Shown here piece by piece: positions 18,467 through 27,010 of a stretch of DNA of 64,000 nt (position 1 is its first letter; each line of letters starts with the position of its first letter). The notes below the pieces were generated by a model, which saw only the letters and a list, made by a program, of their open reading frames with translations, was not told where the DNA came from and made no database searches. The position numbers and the translations under genes were made by a program. Source of the DNA: Gelidibacter japonicus (lineage in GTDB: Bacteria; Bacteroidota; Bacteroidia; Flavobacteriales; Flavobacteriaceae); the NCBI RefSeq assembly GCF_010725055.1, contig NZ_BJKB01000004.1, positions 124,001 to 188,000 on the forward strand, in the 5' to 3' direction.

Positions 18467-19003
18467 ATGGCACAAACAAGAACAGCAATTCGTTATGCAA
18501 AAGCAGTTTTAGATCTTGCTAAAGACCAAAAGTCGGCAGAGATTGTCAATGCTGATATGAAATCCATTGCTAATGCTGTAGAAGCCAGTACAGAATTAAA
18601 AGACATGCTTTTAAGTGCTGTAATACCTGTAGCAACAAAAAAGTCGGCGTTATTGGCAATTTTCAAAGACCTAAACAAGTTAAGTTCAGGGTTGATTAAT
18701 ACGTTAATTGAAAATAAACGTATCGACATCTTAGGTGAGGTTGCCCAAAAATTTACAGAGCTTTATAACGAAAGTCAGGGCAAGCAAGTTGCAAAAGTGA
18801 CTTCGGCGGTAGCCTTAACTGATGCGCTTAAAGCGAAGGTATTGGCCAAAGTAAAAGAGCTTACGGGCAAAGAAGCTGATATTGTAAATATCGTAGATGA
18901 ATCCATTTTAGGAGGTTTCATTTTACGGGTCGGAGATATTCAGTACGATGCAAGTATTGCAAACAAATTAAATAAGTTAAAAAGAGAATTTACATTAAAC
19001 TAA
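18467..19003 (+). CDS. atpH: F-type ATP synthase subunit delta
   Basis: A 178-residue delta (OSCP) subunit that ties the peripheral stalk to the top of F1. The N-terminal six-helix domain (RTAIRYAKAVLDLAKDQ) and the C-terminal signature ILGGFILRVGDIQYDASI near residue 148 are clear. Its ATG is only 6 nt beyond the end of a GC-rich hairpin, so its translation may be coupled to atpF or tuned by the hairpin. Confidence 0.95.
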   Translation: MAQTRTAIRYAKAVLDLAKDQKSAEIVNADMKSIANAVEASTELKDMLLSAVIPVATKKSALLAIFKDLNKLSSGLINTLIENKRIDILGEVAQKFTELYNESQGKQVAKVTSAVALTDALKAKVLAKVKELTGKEADIVNIVDESILGGFILRVGDIQYDASIANKLNKLKREFTLN

Positions 19004-19013
19004 AGAGTTGGAA

Positions 19014-19031
19014 ATAGAGGGCTACCCTCTA
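19014..19031. repeat. Hairpin between atpH and atpA
   Basis: Stem TAGAGGG / CCCTCTA with tetraloop GCTA, 28 nt before the atpA ATG and 10 nt after the atpH stop. Short repeats of the type CTAAC/TCTAATA follow it. Confidence 0.75.
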
Positions 19032-19059
19032 ACGTCTAACCTCTAATATCTAATAGAAA

Positions 19060-20640
19060 ATGGCAGAAGTAAAACCAGCTGAAATTTCAGCAATCTTAAA
19101 GCAACAATTGTCAGGATTTGAAGCTAGTGCTTCATTGGACGAAGTAGGAACGGTATTGACTGTTGGAGATGGTATTGCCCGTGTTTACGGCTTGGCAAAC
19201 GTCCAATATGGTGAATTGGTTGAATTTGCAGATGGTCTTGAAGGCATCGTATTGAATCTTGAAGAAGATAACGTCGGTGTTGTATTGTTGGGACCGGCAG
19301 TAGGTATCAGCGAAGGTTCTACCGTAAAACGTACAAAGCGCATTGCCTCCTTAAAAGTGGGTGAAGAAATCGTTGGACGTGTTGTGGATACTTTAGGAAC
19401 TCCGATTGATGGAAAAGGTCCTATTGGTGGAACGCTTTATGAAATGCCATTAGAACGCAAAGCTCCTGGGGTTATTTACCGTGAACCGGTAACTGAGCCA
19501 TTACAAACGGGTATCAAATCTATTGATGCCATGATTCCTGTTGGTAGAGGACAACGTGAGTTGGTTATTGGTGACCGTCAAACCGGTAAAACAGCCGTTT
19601 GTATTGACACCATTATCAATCAGAAAGAATTTTATGATGCAGGTCAACCTGTATATTGTATCTATGTAGCGGTGGGACAAAAAGCGTCAACAGTTGCTTT
19701 GATTGCAAAAACCTTAGAAGAAAAGGGAGCAATGGCGTATACAACGATTGTTGCGGCCAATGCATCCGATCCTGCTGCCATGCAAGTGTATGCACCGTTT
19801 GCTGGCGCTGCAATTGGTGAGTATTTTAGAGATACTGGCCGTCCAGCATTGATTGTTTTTGATGATTTGTCAAAGCAAGCAGTAGCTTACCGTGAAATTT
19901 CATTATTGTTACGTCGTCCACCGGGACGTGAGGCGTATCCTGGTGACGTTTTCTATCTTCACTCAAGATTATTGGAGCGTTCAGCTAAGATTATCGACAA
20001 CGATGATATCGCTAAAGAAATGAACGATTTGCCAGATGTGTTGAAACCAATGGTAAAAGGTGGTGGTTCATTAACGGCATTGCCAATTATTGAAACACAA
20101 GCAGGGGACGTATCGGCATATATTCCTACCAACGTAATTTCAATTACTGATGGACAGATTTTCTTGGATGGTGATTTGTTTAACTCTGGTGTTCGTCCAG
20201 CAATTAACGTAGGTATTTCGGTATCTCGTGTTGGTGGTAACGCCCAGATTAAGTCTATGAAGAAAGTAGCTGGTACCTTAAAATTAGATCAAGCGCAATT
20301 CCGTGAATTGGAAGCGTTCGCTAAGTTTGGCTCTGATCTTGATGCAGTGACCTTAAATGTGATTGAAAAAGGTAGACGTAACGTTGAGATATTGAAACAA
20401 GCTCAAAACGATCCATTTAAAGTTGAAGATCAGATTGCCATCATTTATGCAGGATCTAAAAACTTATTGAGAGATGTACCTGTTGAAAAAGTAAGAGAAT
20501 TTGAACGCGATTATTTAGAGTTCTTAAGAGCTAAGCACAGTGATACATTGGCAGCTTTAAAGGCAGGAAAACTAACTGATGAGATTACTGATACACTGGC
20601 AGCGGTGGCTAAGGAATTATCGGCGAAGTTTCGTAAATAA
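19060..20640 (+). CDS. atpA: F-type ATP synthase subunit alpha
   Basis: A 526-residue alpha subunit, a non-catalytic nucleotide-binding subunit of the F1 hexamer. Visible are the beta-barrel N-domain ([22 protein letters not shown]), the P-loop GDRQTGKTA near residue 170, and the alpha signature [14 protein letters not shown] near 383. The partner beta and epsilon genes (atpD, atpC) are not in this window; Bacteroidota normally keep them in a separate locus. The 152-nt gap to atpG carries inverted repeats. Confidence 0.97.
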   Translation: MAEVKPAEISAILKQQLSGFEASASLDEVGTVLTVGDGIARVYGLANVQYGELVEFADGLEGIVLNLEEDNVGVVLLGPAVGISEGSTVKRTKRIASLKVGEEIVGRVVDTLGTPIDGKGPIGGTLYEMPLERKAPGVIYREPVTEPLQTGIKSIDAMIPVGRGQRELVIGDRQTGKTAVCIDTIINQKEFYDAGQPVYCIYVAVGQKASTVALIAKTLEEKGAMAYTTIVAANASDPAAMQVYAPFAGAAIGEYFRDTGRPALIVFDDLSKQAVAYREISLLLRRPPGREAYPGDVFYLHSRLLERSAKIIDNDDIAKEMNDLPDVLKPMVKGGGSLTALPIIETQAGDVSAYIPTNVISITDGQIFLDGDLFNSGVRPAINVGISVSRVGGNAQIKSMKKVAGTLKLDQAQFRELEAFAKFGSDLDAVTLNVIEKGRRNVEILKQAQNDPFKVEDQIAIIYAGSKNLLRDVPVEKVREFERDYLEFLRAKHSDTLAALKAGKLTDEITDTLAAVAKELSAKFRK

Positions 20641-20644
20641 AACG

Positions 20645-20778
20645 AAGTATTAAGTACAGAGTACCAAGTATTAAGTACAGCGTATGAAGATTGAGAGATA
20701 AAATTTTAGATCTCATTTATAAGGTCAACTATTAGAAAGTATTTTTTTGTTAGTCTTAATACTAACATCTTAATACTT
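20645..20778. repeat. Direct and inverted repeats in the atpA-atpG gap
   Basis: AAGTATTAAGTACAG occurs twice in tandem (20645-20659 and 20666-20680). Its complement CTTAATACTT lies at 20769-20778, just 14 nt before the atpG start, and a separate hairpin GTTAGT / ACTAAC spans 20749-20766. Long-range pairing could fold the whole gap and cover the atpG initiation region. Confidence 0.75.
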
Positions 20779-20792
20779 AATACTAACAAAAA

Positions 20793-21653
20793 ATGGCAAA
20801 CTTAAAAGAAATACGTAACAGAATTACATCGGTGTCTTCCACTATGCAGATCACTAGTGCCATGAAAATGGTATCTGCTGCTAAGCTGAAGAAAGCACAA
20901 GATGCAATTACTGCTATGCGTCCGTATTCTGATAAATTAACGGAATTATTACAAACCTTAAGCGCAACTTTAGATGCCGATTCGGGAAGTGAATTTGCGG
21001 AACAGCGTGAGATCAAAAATGTCACTTTGGTATCCATTACGTCCAACAGAGGTTTGGCCGGAGCATTCAATTCAAATATTATCAAGGAAACCAATCGTTT
21101 AATCAAAGAAGAGTATGCAGGTAAGAATGTCTCTGTTTTTGCAATAGGGAAAAAAACCAGTGATGCTTTCAAGAAAGGCAATCGAGTAATTGCCAACAAA
21201 AGCGATATTTATGACGATTTAACTTTTGACAATGTTGCTGAAATTGCCGATTTGCTGATGGATCATTTCTTGACCCATAGAACGGATAAAATAATTTTGG
21301 TATACAATAAGTTTAAGAATGCGGCGACTCAAGAGATCATGAGCGAGCAGTTTTTGCCGATAGTTCCGATGAAAGGTGCTGAAGAAGTGGACACCGATTA
21401 TATTTTTGAGCCTTCAAAAGCAGAAATTGTCAAGGAATTAATCCCAAAATCTTTAAAGACACAGCTTTATAAAGCTCTTAGAGACTCTTTCGCTTCAGAA
21501 CACGGCGCTCGTATGACTGCGATGCATAAAGCAACAGATAACGCCACAGAATTGAGAGATCAATTGAAATTAACTTATAACAAAGCACGTCAAGCTGCCA
21601 TTACTAATGAAATTTTAGAAATTGTTGGTGGGGCGGAAGCGCTAAATAATTAA
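20793..21653 (+). CDS. atpG: F-type ATP synthase subunit gamma
   Basis: A 286-residue gamma subunit, the rotating central shaft. The N-terminal helix (LKEIRNRITSVSSTMQITSAM) and the C-terminal helix ending in NEILEIVGGAEAL form the coiled coil inside F1; SNRGLAGAFNSN lies in the Rossmann-like domain. It is the last gene of the operon: a CCTGC hairpin starts 10 nt after the stop and a strong intrinsic terminator follows. Confidence 0.96.
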   Translation: MANLKEIRNRITSVSSTMQITSAMKMVSAAKLKKAQDAITAMRPYSDKLTELLQTLSATLDADSGSEFAEQREIKNVTLVSITSNRGLAGAFNSNIIKETNRLIKEEYAGKNVSVFAIGKKTSDAFKKGNRVIANKSDIYDDLTFDNVAEIADLLMDHFLTHRTDKIILVYNKFKNAATQEIMSEQFLPIVPMKGAEEVDTDYIFEPSKAEIVKELIPKSLKTQLYKALRDSFASEHGARMTAMHKATDNATELRDQLKLTYNKARQAAITNEILEIVGGAEALNN

Positions 21654-21662
21654 ACACACGGA

Positions 21663-21680
21663 TTCCTGCGCAGGCAGGAA
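21663..21680. repeat. CCTGC-type hairpin after atpG
   Basis: Stem TTCCTGC / GCAGGAA with loop GCAG, 9 nt after the atpG stop codon and upstream of the terminator. Confidence 0.85.
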
Positions 21681-21691
21681 CCTCGTAATTT

Positions 21692-21726
21692 AAAAGCCTT
21701 ACTTTCCAAAAGTGAGGCTTTTTTTC
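21692..21726 (+). terminator. Intrinsic terminator of the atp operon
   Basis: A 12-bp stem (AAAGCCTTACTT / AAGTGAGGCTTT, one G-T pair), loop TCCA, then a run of T's to 21726. A good rho-independent terminator downstream of atpG. Confidence 0.88.
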
Positions 21727-21805
21727 TTCCATTACCGCCACAGAATTGAGCGTTCAGCTCAAATTCACCTACATCAAAACCTTTTTTCGGCCCAAAAACT
21801 TTTCA

Positions 21806-21833
21806 TGTAACATTTTAATGATTTTGTGTCTAA
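21806..21833 (+). promoter_or_regulatory. ECF-sigma-type promoter of hydrolase/sigma operon
   Basis: TGTAAC at 21806-21811, exactly 16 nt, then GTCTAA at 21828-21833: the classical ECF layout (AAC-type -35, GTCTAA-type -10). It is 25 nt before the hydrolase ATG and differs from the housekeeping TAnnTTTG promoters of the window. Autoregulation by the sigma factor encoded in the same operon is the simplest reading. Confidence 0.6.
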
Positions 21834-21858
21834 AGGTAAAATCAATTAAATATACGTC

Positions 21859-22701
21859 ATGAAAACAATTAAAAACTATGTATTGGCGATTATCAGTCTC
21901 GTCATTTTCTCAGCATCTGGCCAAAACAAAGCATTCGAAGTCAGTATTGTTGGAACAGGTGATCCCATTCTATTCTTTCCTGGATTTACATGCCCCGGAG
22001 AGGTTTGGGAAGATGTGGTTGCTGAGTTATCAAAATCCAACACCTGTCATGTCTTTACCTTCGCTGGATTTGGAACTGTACCAGCCATAGAAAGGCCATG
22101 GTTGCCAAAGATTAAAGAAGGCATCTCCCAATACATCTCAGAAAACCAATTGCAAAATGCGACCATTGTGGGTCATAGTCTGGGCGGCACCTTGGGCCTC
22201 TGGCTGGCTTCTGATGACCTCTTTGATTTTAAAAAGATCATTGTTGTAGATGCATTACCTTCGACAGGTGCATTAATGATCCCTAATTTTGATAGTGAAA
22301 CCATGGTTTATGACAATCCCTTCAATCAAAATTTACTAACTATGGATGATGCCCAATTTGGGATTATGGCAAGCCAAATGGCCTCCGGAATGGTATTGAA
22401 TAAGAACAAACATGAACAAATTAAAAAATGGATTTTGCAAACCGATCGTGAAACCTATGTTTACGGATATACTGATTTGCTTAAATTAGATCTAAGGGAA
22501 GCTGTCGCAAACATTACGGTTCCGGTAACCATTTTAGCAGCAACCCAACCTTATGGCGAGACATCCGTCAAGACCATTTATGAAGAACAGTACAAAAACC
22601 TGAAAGGCTATACCATTAAATATGCTGCTGATGCTGCCCATTTCATCATGTACGATCAACCGGACTGGCTTTTAACGAACATCTCTCAAGCACTTCAATA
22701 A
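21859..22701 (+). CDS. Secreted or periplasmic alpha/beta hydrolase
   Basis: A 280-residue protein with a signal peptide (cleavage near ASGQN) and an alpha/beta-hydrolase fold. The oxyanion region is FFPGFTCPG near residue 38, the nucleophile elbow GHSLGG gives Ser near residue 107, an acid candidate follows in the C-terminal half, and the catalytic His is in AAHFIMYDQPD near 264. The substrate is unknown (ester, lactone or similar). It is the first gene of an operon with an ECF sigma factor (3-nt spacing) and a membrane protein, so it may be part of an envelope-stress response. Confidence 0.85.
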   Translation: MKTIKNYVLAIISLVIFSASGQNKAFEVSIVGTGDPILFFPGFTCPGEVWEDVVAELSKSNTCHVFTFAGFGTVPAIERPWLPKIKEGISQYISENQLQNATIVGHSLGGTLGLWLASDDLFDFKKIIVVDALPSTGALMIPNFDSETMVYDNPFNQNLLTMDDAQFGIMASQMASGMVLNKNKHEQIKKWILQTDRETYVYGYTDLLKLDLREAVANITVPVTILAATQPYGETSVKTIYEEQYKNLKGYTIKYAADAAHFIMYDQPDWLLTNISQALQ

Positions 22702-22704
22702 CCA

Positions 22705-23193
22705 ATGACAACACAAGAGAAAGCGTTTGAAGAGATTTACAGGACCAATTATCCAAAGGTGTTCCGACTTTGCTTAGGTTACACCAATGGCGATGATGCA
22801 TTGTCAAAAGATTTGGCACAGGAAATCTTTATCAAGTGCTGGCAAAATAGGCAGTCGTTCCGAAATGATGCCAAGGTCTCGACATGGATATACAAAATTG
22901 CAGTAAATACCTGTCTTCTTGAATTACGCAAGAAAAAAACAGTGCCAATTACTGATCATCTAAAACATTTGGAGGCATCTGAAGACAGCGCTTCTGTTTC
23001 AAAAGAATTCCAGTTACAGCAATTGTATCAGTGTATCGGGAAATTGAATACCCACAATAAAACCATTATTTTATTGGAATTGGAAGGTTTGCCCCAAAAG
23101 GAGATTGCCGAGATAATGGGACTAAGCCATGAAGCCATTAGAGTAAGAGTCCACAGAATAAAAAATGAATTAACTCAATGTGTTAAAAAATGA
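22705..23193 (+). CDS. ECF-type RNA polymerase sigma factor
   Basis: A 162-residue sigma factor with region 2 (DLAQEIFIKCWQNRQSF near residue 38, binding core polymerase and the -10) and region 4 (LELEGLPQKEIAEIMGLSHEAIRVRVHRIK near 125, a helix-turn-helix for the -35). Regions 1 and 3 are absent, as in all ECF factors. It starts 3 nt after the hydrolase and overlaps the next gene by 4 nt (ATGA), whose membrane product is the likely anti-sigma factor. An ECF-like promoter stands upstream of the operon. Confidence 0.93.
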   Translation: MTTQEKAFEEIYRTNYPKVFRLCLGYTNGDDALSKDLAQEIFIKCWQNRQSFRNDAKVSTWIYKIAVNTCLLELRKKKTVPITDHLKHLEASEDSASVSKEFQLQQLYQCIGKLNTHNKTIILLELEGLPQKEIAEIMGLSHEAIRVRVHRIKNELTQCVKK

Positions 23194-23756
23194 AAACATT
23201 CGAAGATTTGAAATCGCAGTGGGAAGAACAACCACAACCCAAAATACCTCATGATGGTTCTAAGATTATCATGCAAAAAATAAATGCTATTCAAAATAAA
23301 CAACGTATTACCAATGGCGTTCTTTTGACCACAACCATGGTGTTGATAGGCTTTTTCTTTTATATCAACGCCTATTCAAACCTCATTGTGACCTTAGGAC
23401 TGTCCTTAATGATTGGCTCTTTAATTGTAAGGATAATGATTGAATATTTCAGTATTAAAGATCTTAAGCGTATGGATTTCACAAAGAATGCCGTAGCTTT
23501 TAGAACCCATATGATCAGCTACTATAAAAAAAGATTGAACACGCATTATATAGCCACACCCATTATTCTTACGCTTTATGCAATAGGGTTTATCATATTG
23601 TTGCCTTCTTTCAAAGAAAGCTTGTCAAAAGGGTTTTACACCTATATTATAGTCTCAGCAATAGTTATTCTGATCATCATGATATTTTTTATAGGAAAAC
23701 AGATTCAAAAGGAGTTGCGCAGTTTGAAACAAATTAAAAATTCCCAAACAGACTAA
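23190..23756 (+). CDS. Membrane protein, putative anti-sigma factor
   Basis: A 188-residue protein with about 50 soluble N-terminal residues (FEDLKSQWEEQ) followed by four hydrophobic helices (about residues 43-60, 62-83, 120-138 and 148-168). The ATGA overlap with the sigma gene and the cytosolic N-terminus plus membrane domain fit an anti-sigma factor, though no zinc-binding HxxxCxxC motif is present. The assignment rests on position, not on similarity. Confidence 0.6.
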   Translation: MKTFEDLKSQWEEQPQPKIPHDGSKIIMQKINAIQNKQRITNGVLLTTTMVLIGFFFYINAYSNLIVTLGLSLMIGSLIVRIMIEYFSIKDLKRMDFTKNAVAFRTHMISYYKKRLNTHYIATPIILTLYAIGFIILLPSFKESLSKGFYTYIIVSAIVILIIMIFFIGKQIQKELRSLKQIKNSQTD

Positions 23757-23894
23757 AAGAAGAGTCCCAAAATAGTGGAGGCATTGCCGTTGCAATGATG
23801 GTGTTTGATGCAATTTACTTTAAATATAGTGGATTAGTAAAAGCACGATCGGGACGCTCTCGCGAGTGGGAATCATTAGTATTGAAGCCATCAG

Positions 23895-23941
23895 ACCTAA
23901 CAGCTTTCATCCCGATAACTACCGGGACTGTTAGGTTTTTC
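23895..23941 (+). terminator. Probable terminator after the sigma operon
   Basis: Outer stem ACCTAACAG / CTGTTAGGT, an inner CCCG / CGGG stem, then five T's. It lies 139 nt after the last sigma-operon gene and just before the duplicated ABC gene end coming from the other strand. Confidence 0.65.
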
Positions 23942-23966
23942 ATGATTTCCCAAGCATTTTTATACT

Positions 23967-24215
23967 TTAAATCTTCGCCTGATAAGTATATAATTCATAA
24001 TACCGTCCTTCTTTGGAAATCAATTGATCGTGGGTGCCACGTTCTACGATATGCCCAGCTTCAATGACCAAAATTTGATCGGCTTTTCTGATCGTACTTA
24101 AGCGATGCGCAATAACAATAGTCGTTCGGTCTTTAATCAATTCAGCTAAACTTTTCTGAATTAACGCTTCACTTTGGGTGTCTAAACTTGACGTGGCTTC
24201 GTCTAAAATGATGAT
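23967..24215 (-). pseudogene. Duplicated 3' end of the ABC exporter gene
   Basis: These 249 nt repeat the last 82 codons of the ABC exporter at 24949 (from [12 protein letters not shown] to the stop), with about six substitutions. Walker A, the signature motif and the membrane domain are absent, so no working transporter can be made. The open frame runs on into element sequence (GDTIAHQRG), giving an artificial 95-codon ORF. The copy lies on the far side of the RAYT element, which it and the intact gene bracket as direct repeats. Confidence 0.92.
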
Positions 24216-24250
24216 CCCTCGCTGGTGCGCGATTGTATCGCCTTCCAGTG

Positions 24251-24814
24251 TCAACCATAATAACGAAAAACAACAATATCGTCCAATAATCCTTTTTCGT
24301 CAGCATAATCTGCGGCACTGCTATAAGCATAATCTTAAGCTCTATAGACCAATCCGGCCACCACTGGATTCTGGTGTATATACTTTATTTTTTCCCAAAT
24401 AACCGCATTGCTCCATAACTCAATAGGCTTATTGTCGTGTCTCCAAAATTGAAACCTTTTCACATTGGATGCTTTTGCCCCAGCTTTTTCAAATTGCGCC
24501 AAAAGAAACTCCTTGCGACTCTCTATTGAATTTTGCTGAATGGCCTTCACTAGTGCTTTACTTGTAAAGCGTTTAAAATCTCCTAAAAGTAGTGCGGGAT
24601 GCTGACCTTTTATACTTCTAAAAACTAAGTGCATATGATTGGTCATAATGCACCACGCAATTATCTCCATCCCTTTCTCTTTCTGGCAAAATGTAAGGCT
24701 TTGCAATAAAATTTCTTTGTATTCAATTCGGGTAAAAACATGGAGCCATGCCACAACGGCGAAGTTCACAAAATATAAACCTTCAGGATTATGGAATTTA
24801 TAGTTACGGCTCAT
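24251..24814 (-). pseudogene. RAYT transposase with in-frame premature stop
   Basis: From the ATG at 24814 the frame encodes a Y1 HUH transposase of the IS200-like/REP family: the metal-binding HUH pair is HMH in WCIMTNHMHLVF near residue 57, and the family C-terminal motif is IKYIHQNPVVAGLV, containing the catalytic Tyr candidate near residue 147. The frame stops at 24335 (TAA) after 159 residues, but the same frame continues for 27 more codons with clearly homologous sequence ([15 protein letters not shown]) to a TGA at 24251. A single change (GAA to TAA) therefore truncates it. The shortened protein keeps HUH and Tyr and might still work. Otherwise it is a decaying gene. Confidence 0.82.
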
Positions 24815-24885
24815 GTGTTAAAGATAGGTGTTTGGGCATCGGAGTCAAGAAATTGGCGTGCCACGCGATGCAATTGCGCGGGAGC

Positions 24886-24915
24886 GGGGGTATCCCTCGC
24901 TTGCGAGCATCCCCC
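24886..24915. repeat. REP-like hairpin at right end of RAYT element
   Basis: GGGGG ... CTCGC-TT-GCGAG ... CCCCC forms a GC-rich hairpin about 70 nt upstream of the transposase start and 34 nt downstream of the ABC exporter stop codon. RAYTs are known to act on REP hairpins of this kind. Confidence 0.7.
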
Positions 24916-24948
24916 TTGCGACCTCTTTAAAAAACACCTTCTACACTC

Positions 24949-26721
24949 TTAAATTTTCGCCTGATAAGTATATAATTCATAATACCGTCCTTCTTTGGAA
25001 ATCAATTGATCGTGGGTACCACGTTCTACGATATGCCCAGCTTCAATGACCAAGATTTGATCGGCTTTTCTAATCGTACTTAAGCGATGCGCAATAACAA
25101 TAGTCGTTCGGTCTTTAATCAATTCAGCCAAACTCTTCTGAATTAACGCTTCACTTTGAGTGTCTAAACTTGACGTGGCTTCGTCTAAAATGATGATTTT
25201 CGGGTTGGCTAAAATAGCACGGGCAATCGCTAAACGTTGGCGTTGTCCGCCAGAAAGTTTCACGCCTCTTTCTCCAATTAAAGTATCCAAACCTTCATCA
25301 AATCGGTCGGTAAATTCGTTGACATAAGCGGCGTTAACCGCATTCTGTAATTCTTCTTCCGTAGCATTTGGCCTTGGGAATAGGATGTTTTCACGAATAG
25401 TCCCTTCAAACAAAAACTCATCTTGCAACACCACGCCTAAATATTGACGGTAGCTGCTTAATTTGACTTGCGATAAATCTTGATGATCAATAGTAACCTT
25501 CCCTATTTTCGGGGTTAAAAACGTTGCCGAAAGCCCAGCAATAGTCGATTTTCCAGAACCTGAACTGCCCACCAAAGCAGTTACAGAACCAGCTGGCGCT
25601 TTAAAGTTAATGTTGTGCAAAATTTGTTTGCCTTCTTCATAAGAGAATGACACATCAGTGAACTCAATGTCGCCTTTTAGAGTATTCAATGCGATAGTTC
25701 TGTTTTGGTTTTCTTCTTCAGCCGTCATATTCATGAGTTCTTCAGTTCTATCCAAACCAGCCAAGGCCTCAGTTAATTGACTCCCGATATTGCTCATTTG
25801 AACTATGGGAGCGATCATAAATCCAAGGATTAAAGTGAAGAACAAAAAGTCCCCTGTGGTCATTTCACCAATCATCATATAATAACCACCCATCCCCATA
25901 ATGCCCGTGGTGGCTACTCCAATCAAAAATGTTGAAGAACTCGTCATTAGAGCGGTTGCCGTTAAGCTCTTCTTTACATTTTGGTATAACCGCTCGACTC
26001 CTTTTTCGAAAACACTATTTTCTTGTTCCTCGGCATTAAAGGCTTTAATCACTCGAACGCCTGCCAATGTTTCTGTTAAACGACCAGTAACTTCCGCATT
26101 GATTTTACCTCGGGTTCTAAAAATTGGACGAATATATTTAAAGGCTTTTAAGGCTATAAAACCAAATATAGATAGTGGAACAAACACAAAAAGTGTCATC
26201 CAGGCATTTAATTTTATTAAAATGATTAAGGAGACAATTGCTGTAAAAGAACCGCCTACCAATTGCACCAAGCCTGTCCCTATCAAATTTCTAACACCTT
26301 CAACATCCGTCATGATTCTGGATACCAAGGCGCCGGATTTGGAATTGTCAAAAAAGCTGATCGGTAATGACAGCACTTTTTTCTGTACTTGAGATCTCAA
26401 TTCACTGATTAAATATTGGGCTTGTACGCTTAATATTCTGGTCAACAAAAAAGAGGTCGTCGCCTGAATTGTAATGGCACTTATGACGATGACGATTAGA
26501 GTATAGAGTTGGGACATATCCTTATTTGGTACCACCTCATCAAGCAACACCTTGCTCTGCCAAGGTAAAACCAAACCCGACAAACTTCGAAGAACAATCA
26601 GGATTAAACCAATAAAAACTAAATTTCGCCGCGGCCAAATGATCGTTTTGAAGGCCTGTACCATAGTGACTTTTGGCTGTGATCTGTTCTTGTCTTTTGG
26701 TGTGTCTTTATAATGTTGCAT
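24949..26721 (-). CDS. MsbA-like ABC exporter (fused membrane and ATPase domains)
   Basis: A 590-residue half-transporter: six transmembrane helices in residues 20-320, then an ATPase domain with Walker A GSSGSGKST, Q-loop VLQDEFLFEG, signature LSGGQRQR, Walker [11 protein letters not shown] and switch His in IVIAHRLS. It works as a homodimer in the inner membrane, flipping lipids, lipid A precursors or drugs. I place the start at the ATG at 26721; the longer frame begins with GTG and crosses a -7-like element (TATTTTTG on the minus strand at 26754-26747). Its last 249 nt are duplicated beyond a RAYT element. Confidence 0.94.
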   Translation of the reverse strand: MQHYKDTPKDKNRSQPKVTMVQAFKTIIWPRRNLVFIGLILIVLRSLSGLVLPWQSKVLLDEVVPNKDMSQLYTLIVIVISAITIQATTSFLLTRILSVQAQYLISELRSQVQKKVLSLPISFFDNSKSGALVSRIMTDVEGVRNLIGTGLVQLVGGSFTAIVSLIILIKLNAWMTLFVFVPLSIFGFIALKAFKYIRPIFRTRGKINAEVTGRLTETLAGVRVIKAFNAEEQENSVFEKGVERLYQNVKKSLTATALMTSSSTFLIGVATTGIMGMGGYYMMIGEMTTGDFLFFTLILGFMIAPIVQMSNIGSQLTEALAGLDRTEELMNMTAEEENQNRTIALNTLKGDIEFTDVSFSYEEGKQILHNINFKAPAGSVTALVGSSGSGKSTIAGLSATFLTPKIGKVTIDHQDLSQVKLSSYRQYLGVVLQDEFLFEGTIRENILFPRPNATEEELQNAVNAAYVNEFTDRFDEGLDTLIGERGVKLSGGQRQRLAIARAILANPKIIILDEATSSLDTQSEALIQKSLAELIKDRTTIVIAHRLSTIRKADQILVIEAGHIVERGTHDQLISKEGRYYELYTYQAKI

Positions 26722-26865
26722 AGTTACCTGTAAATATGATAGGGGGCAAAAATACGCATTAAAGCAGGGTTTAATTGAATACACTTAATTAAAAGTATGC
26801 ACCCTGAAATTTGAACGCCGCAGGTGTTGGCGTCTCGTCCATGGATCTATCATTGTGAACTTTTC

Positions 26866-26898
26866 AGACCTGACAGGTTTTTAAAACCTGTCAGGTCT
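26866..26898. repeat. 33-bp palindrome family, copy 3
   Basis: Perfect palindrome, arms AGACCTGACAGGTTTT / AAAACCTGTCAGGTCT, between the divergent ABC exporter and dus genes. Confidence 0.92.
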
Positions 26899-26985
26899 TT
26901 CATCATTGCATAGAGTATAAAAACAATTCGTGCACCTGAATGCCGAAAGGTATGTTTTGGGAGAAAAACCCACCTCCAATTGTTC

Positions 26986-26993
26986 TATCTTTG
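26986..26993 (+). promoter_or_regulatory. -7 element of the dus promoter
   Basis: TATCTTTG fits TAnnTTTG and lies 17 nt before the dus ATG. The best TTG upstream is 26 nt away, slightly beyond the usual spacing, so only the -7 part is convincing. It lies inside the longer open frame and supports the later start. Confidence 0.6.
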
Positions 26994-27010
26994 CCGTACT
27001 AAACAATAAG

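Larger units (their letters stand above)
24216..24915 (-). mobile_element. RAYT (REP-associated tyrosine transposase) element
   Basis: About 700 nt between the two ABC-gene copies. It contains a TnpA-REP-type transposase frame on the minus strand and GC-rich ends that are imperfect inverted repeats: CTGGTGCGCGATTGTATCGC on the left and, inverted, a similar GCGATGCAATTGCGCGGGAGC on the right. The right end also forms a GGGGG...CCCCC hairpin. The element is absent from the tail of other genes here. Confidence 0.75.

Noticed and set aside
16529-21653. Loss of ATP synthase beta and epsilon genes
   Set aside because: Bacteroidota normally encode atpD and atpC in another locus, so absence here is ordinary.
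23967-24254. 95-codon ORF resembling an ABC transporter ATPase end
   Set aside because: It is the duplicated gene end fused by chance to element sequence; it lacks Walker A and the signature motif, so I call it a pseudogene.
26722-26784. Longer ABC exporter start (GTG)
   Set aside because: The added residues are unlike MsbA N-termini and cross a -7-like promoter element.
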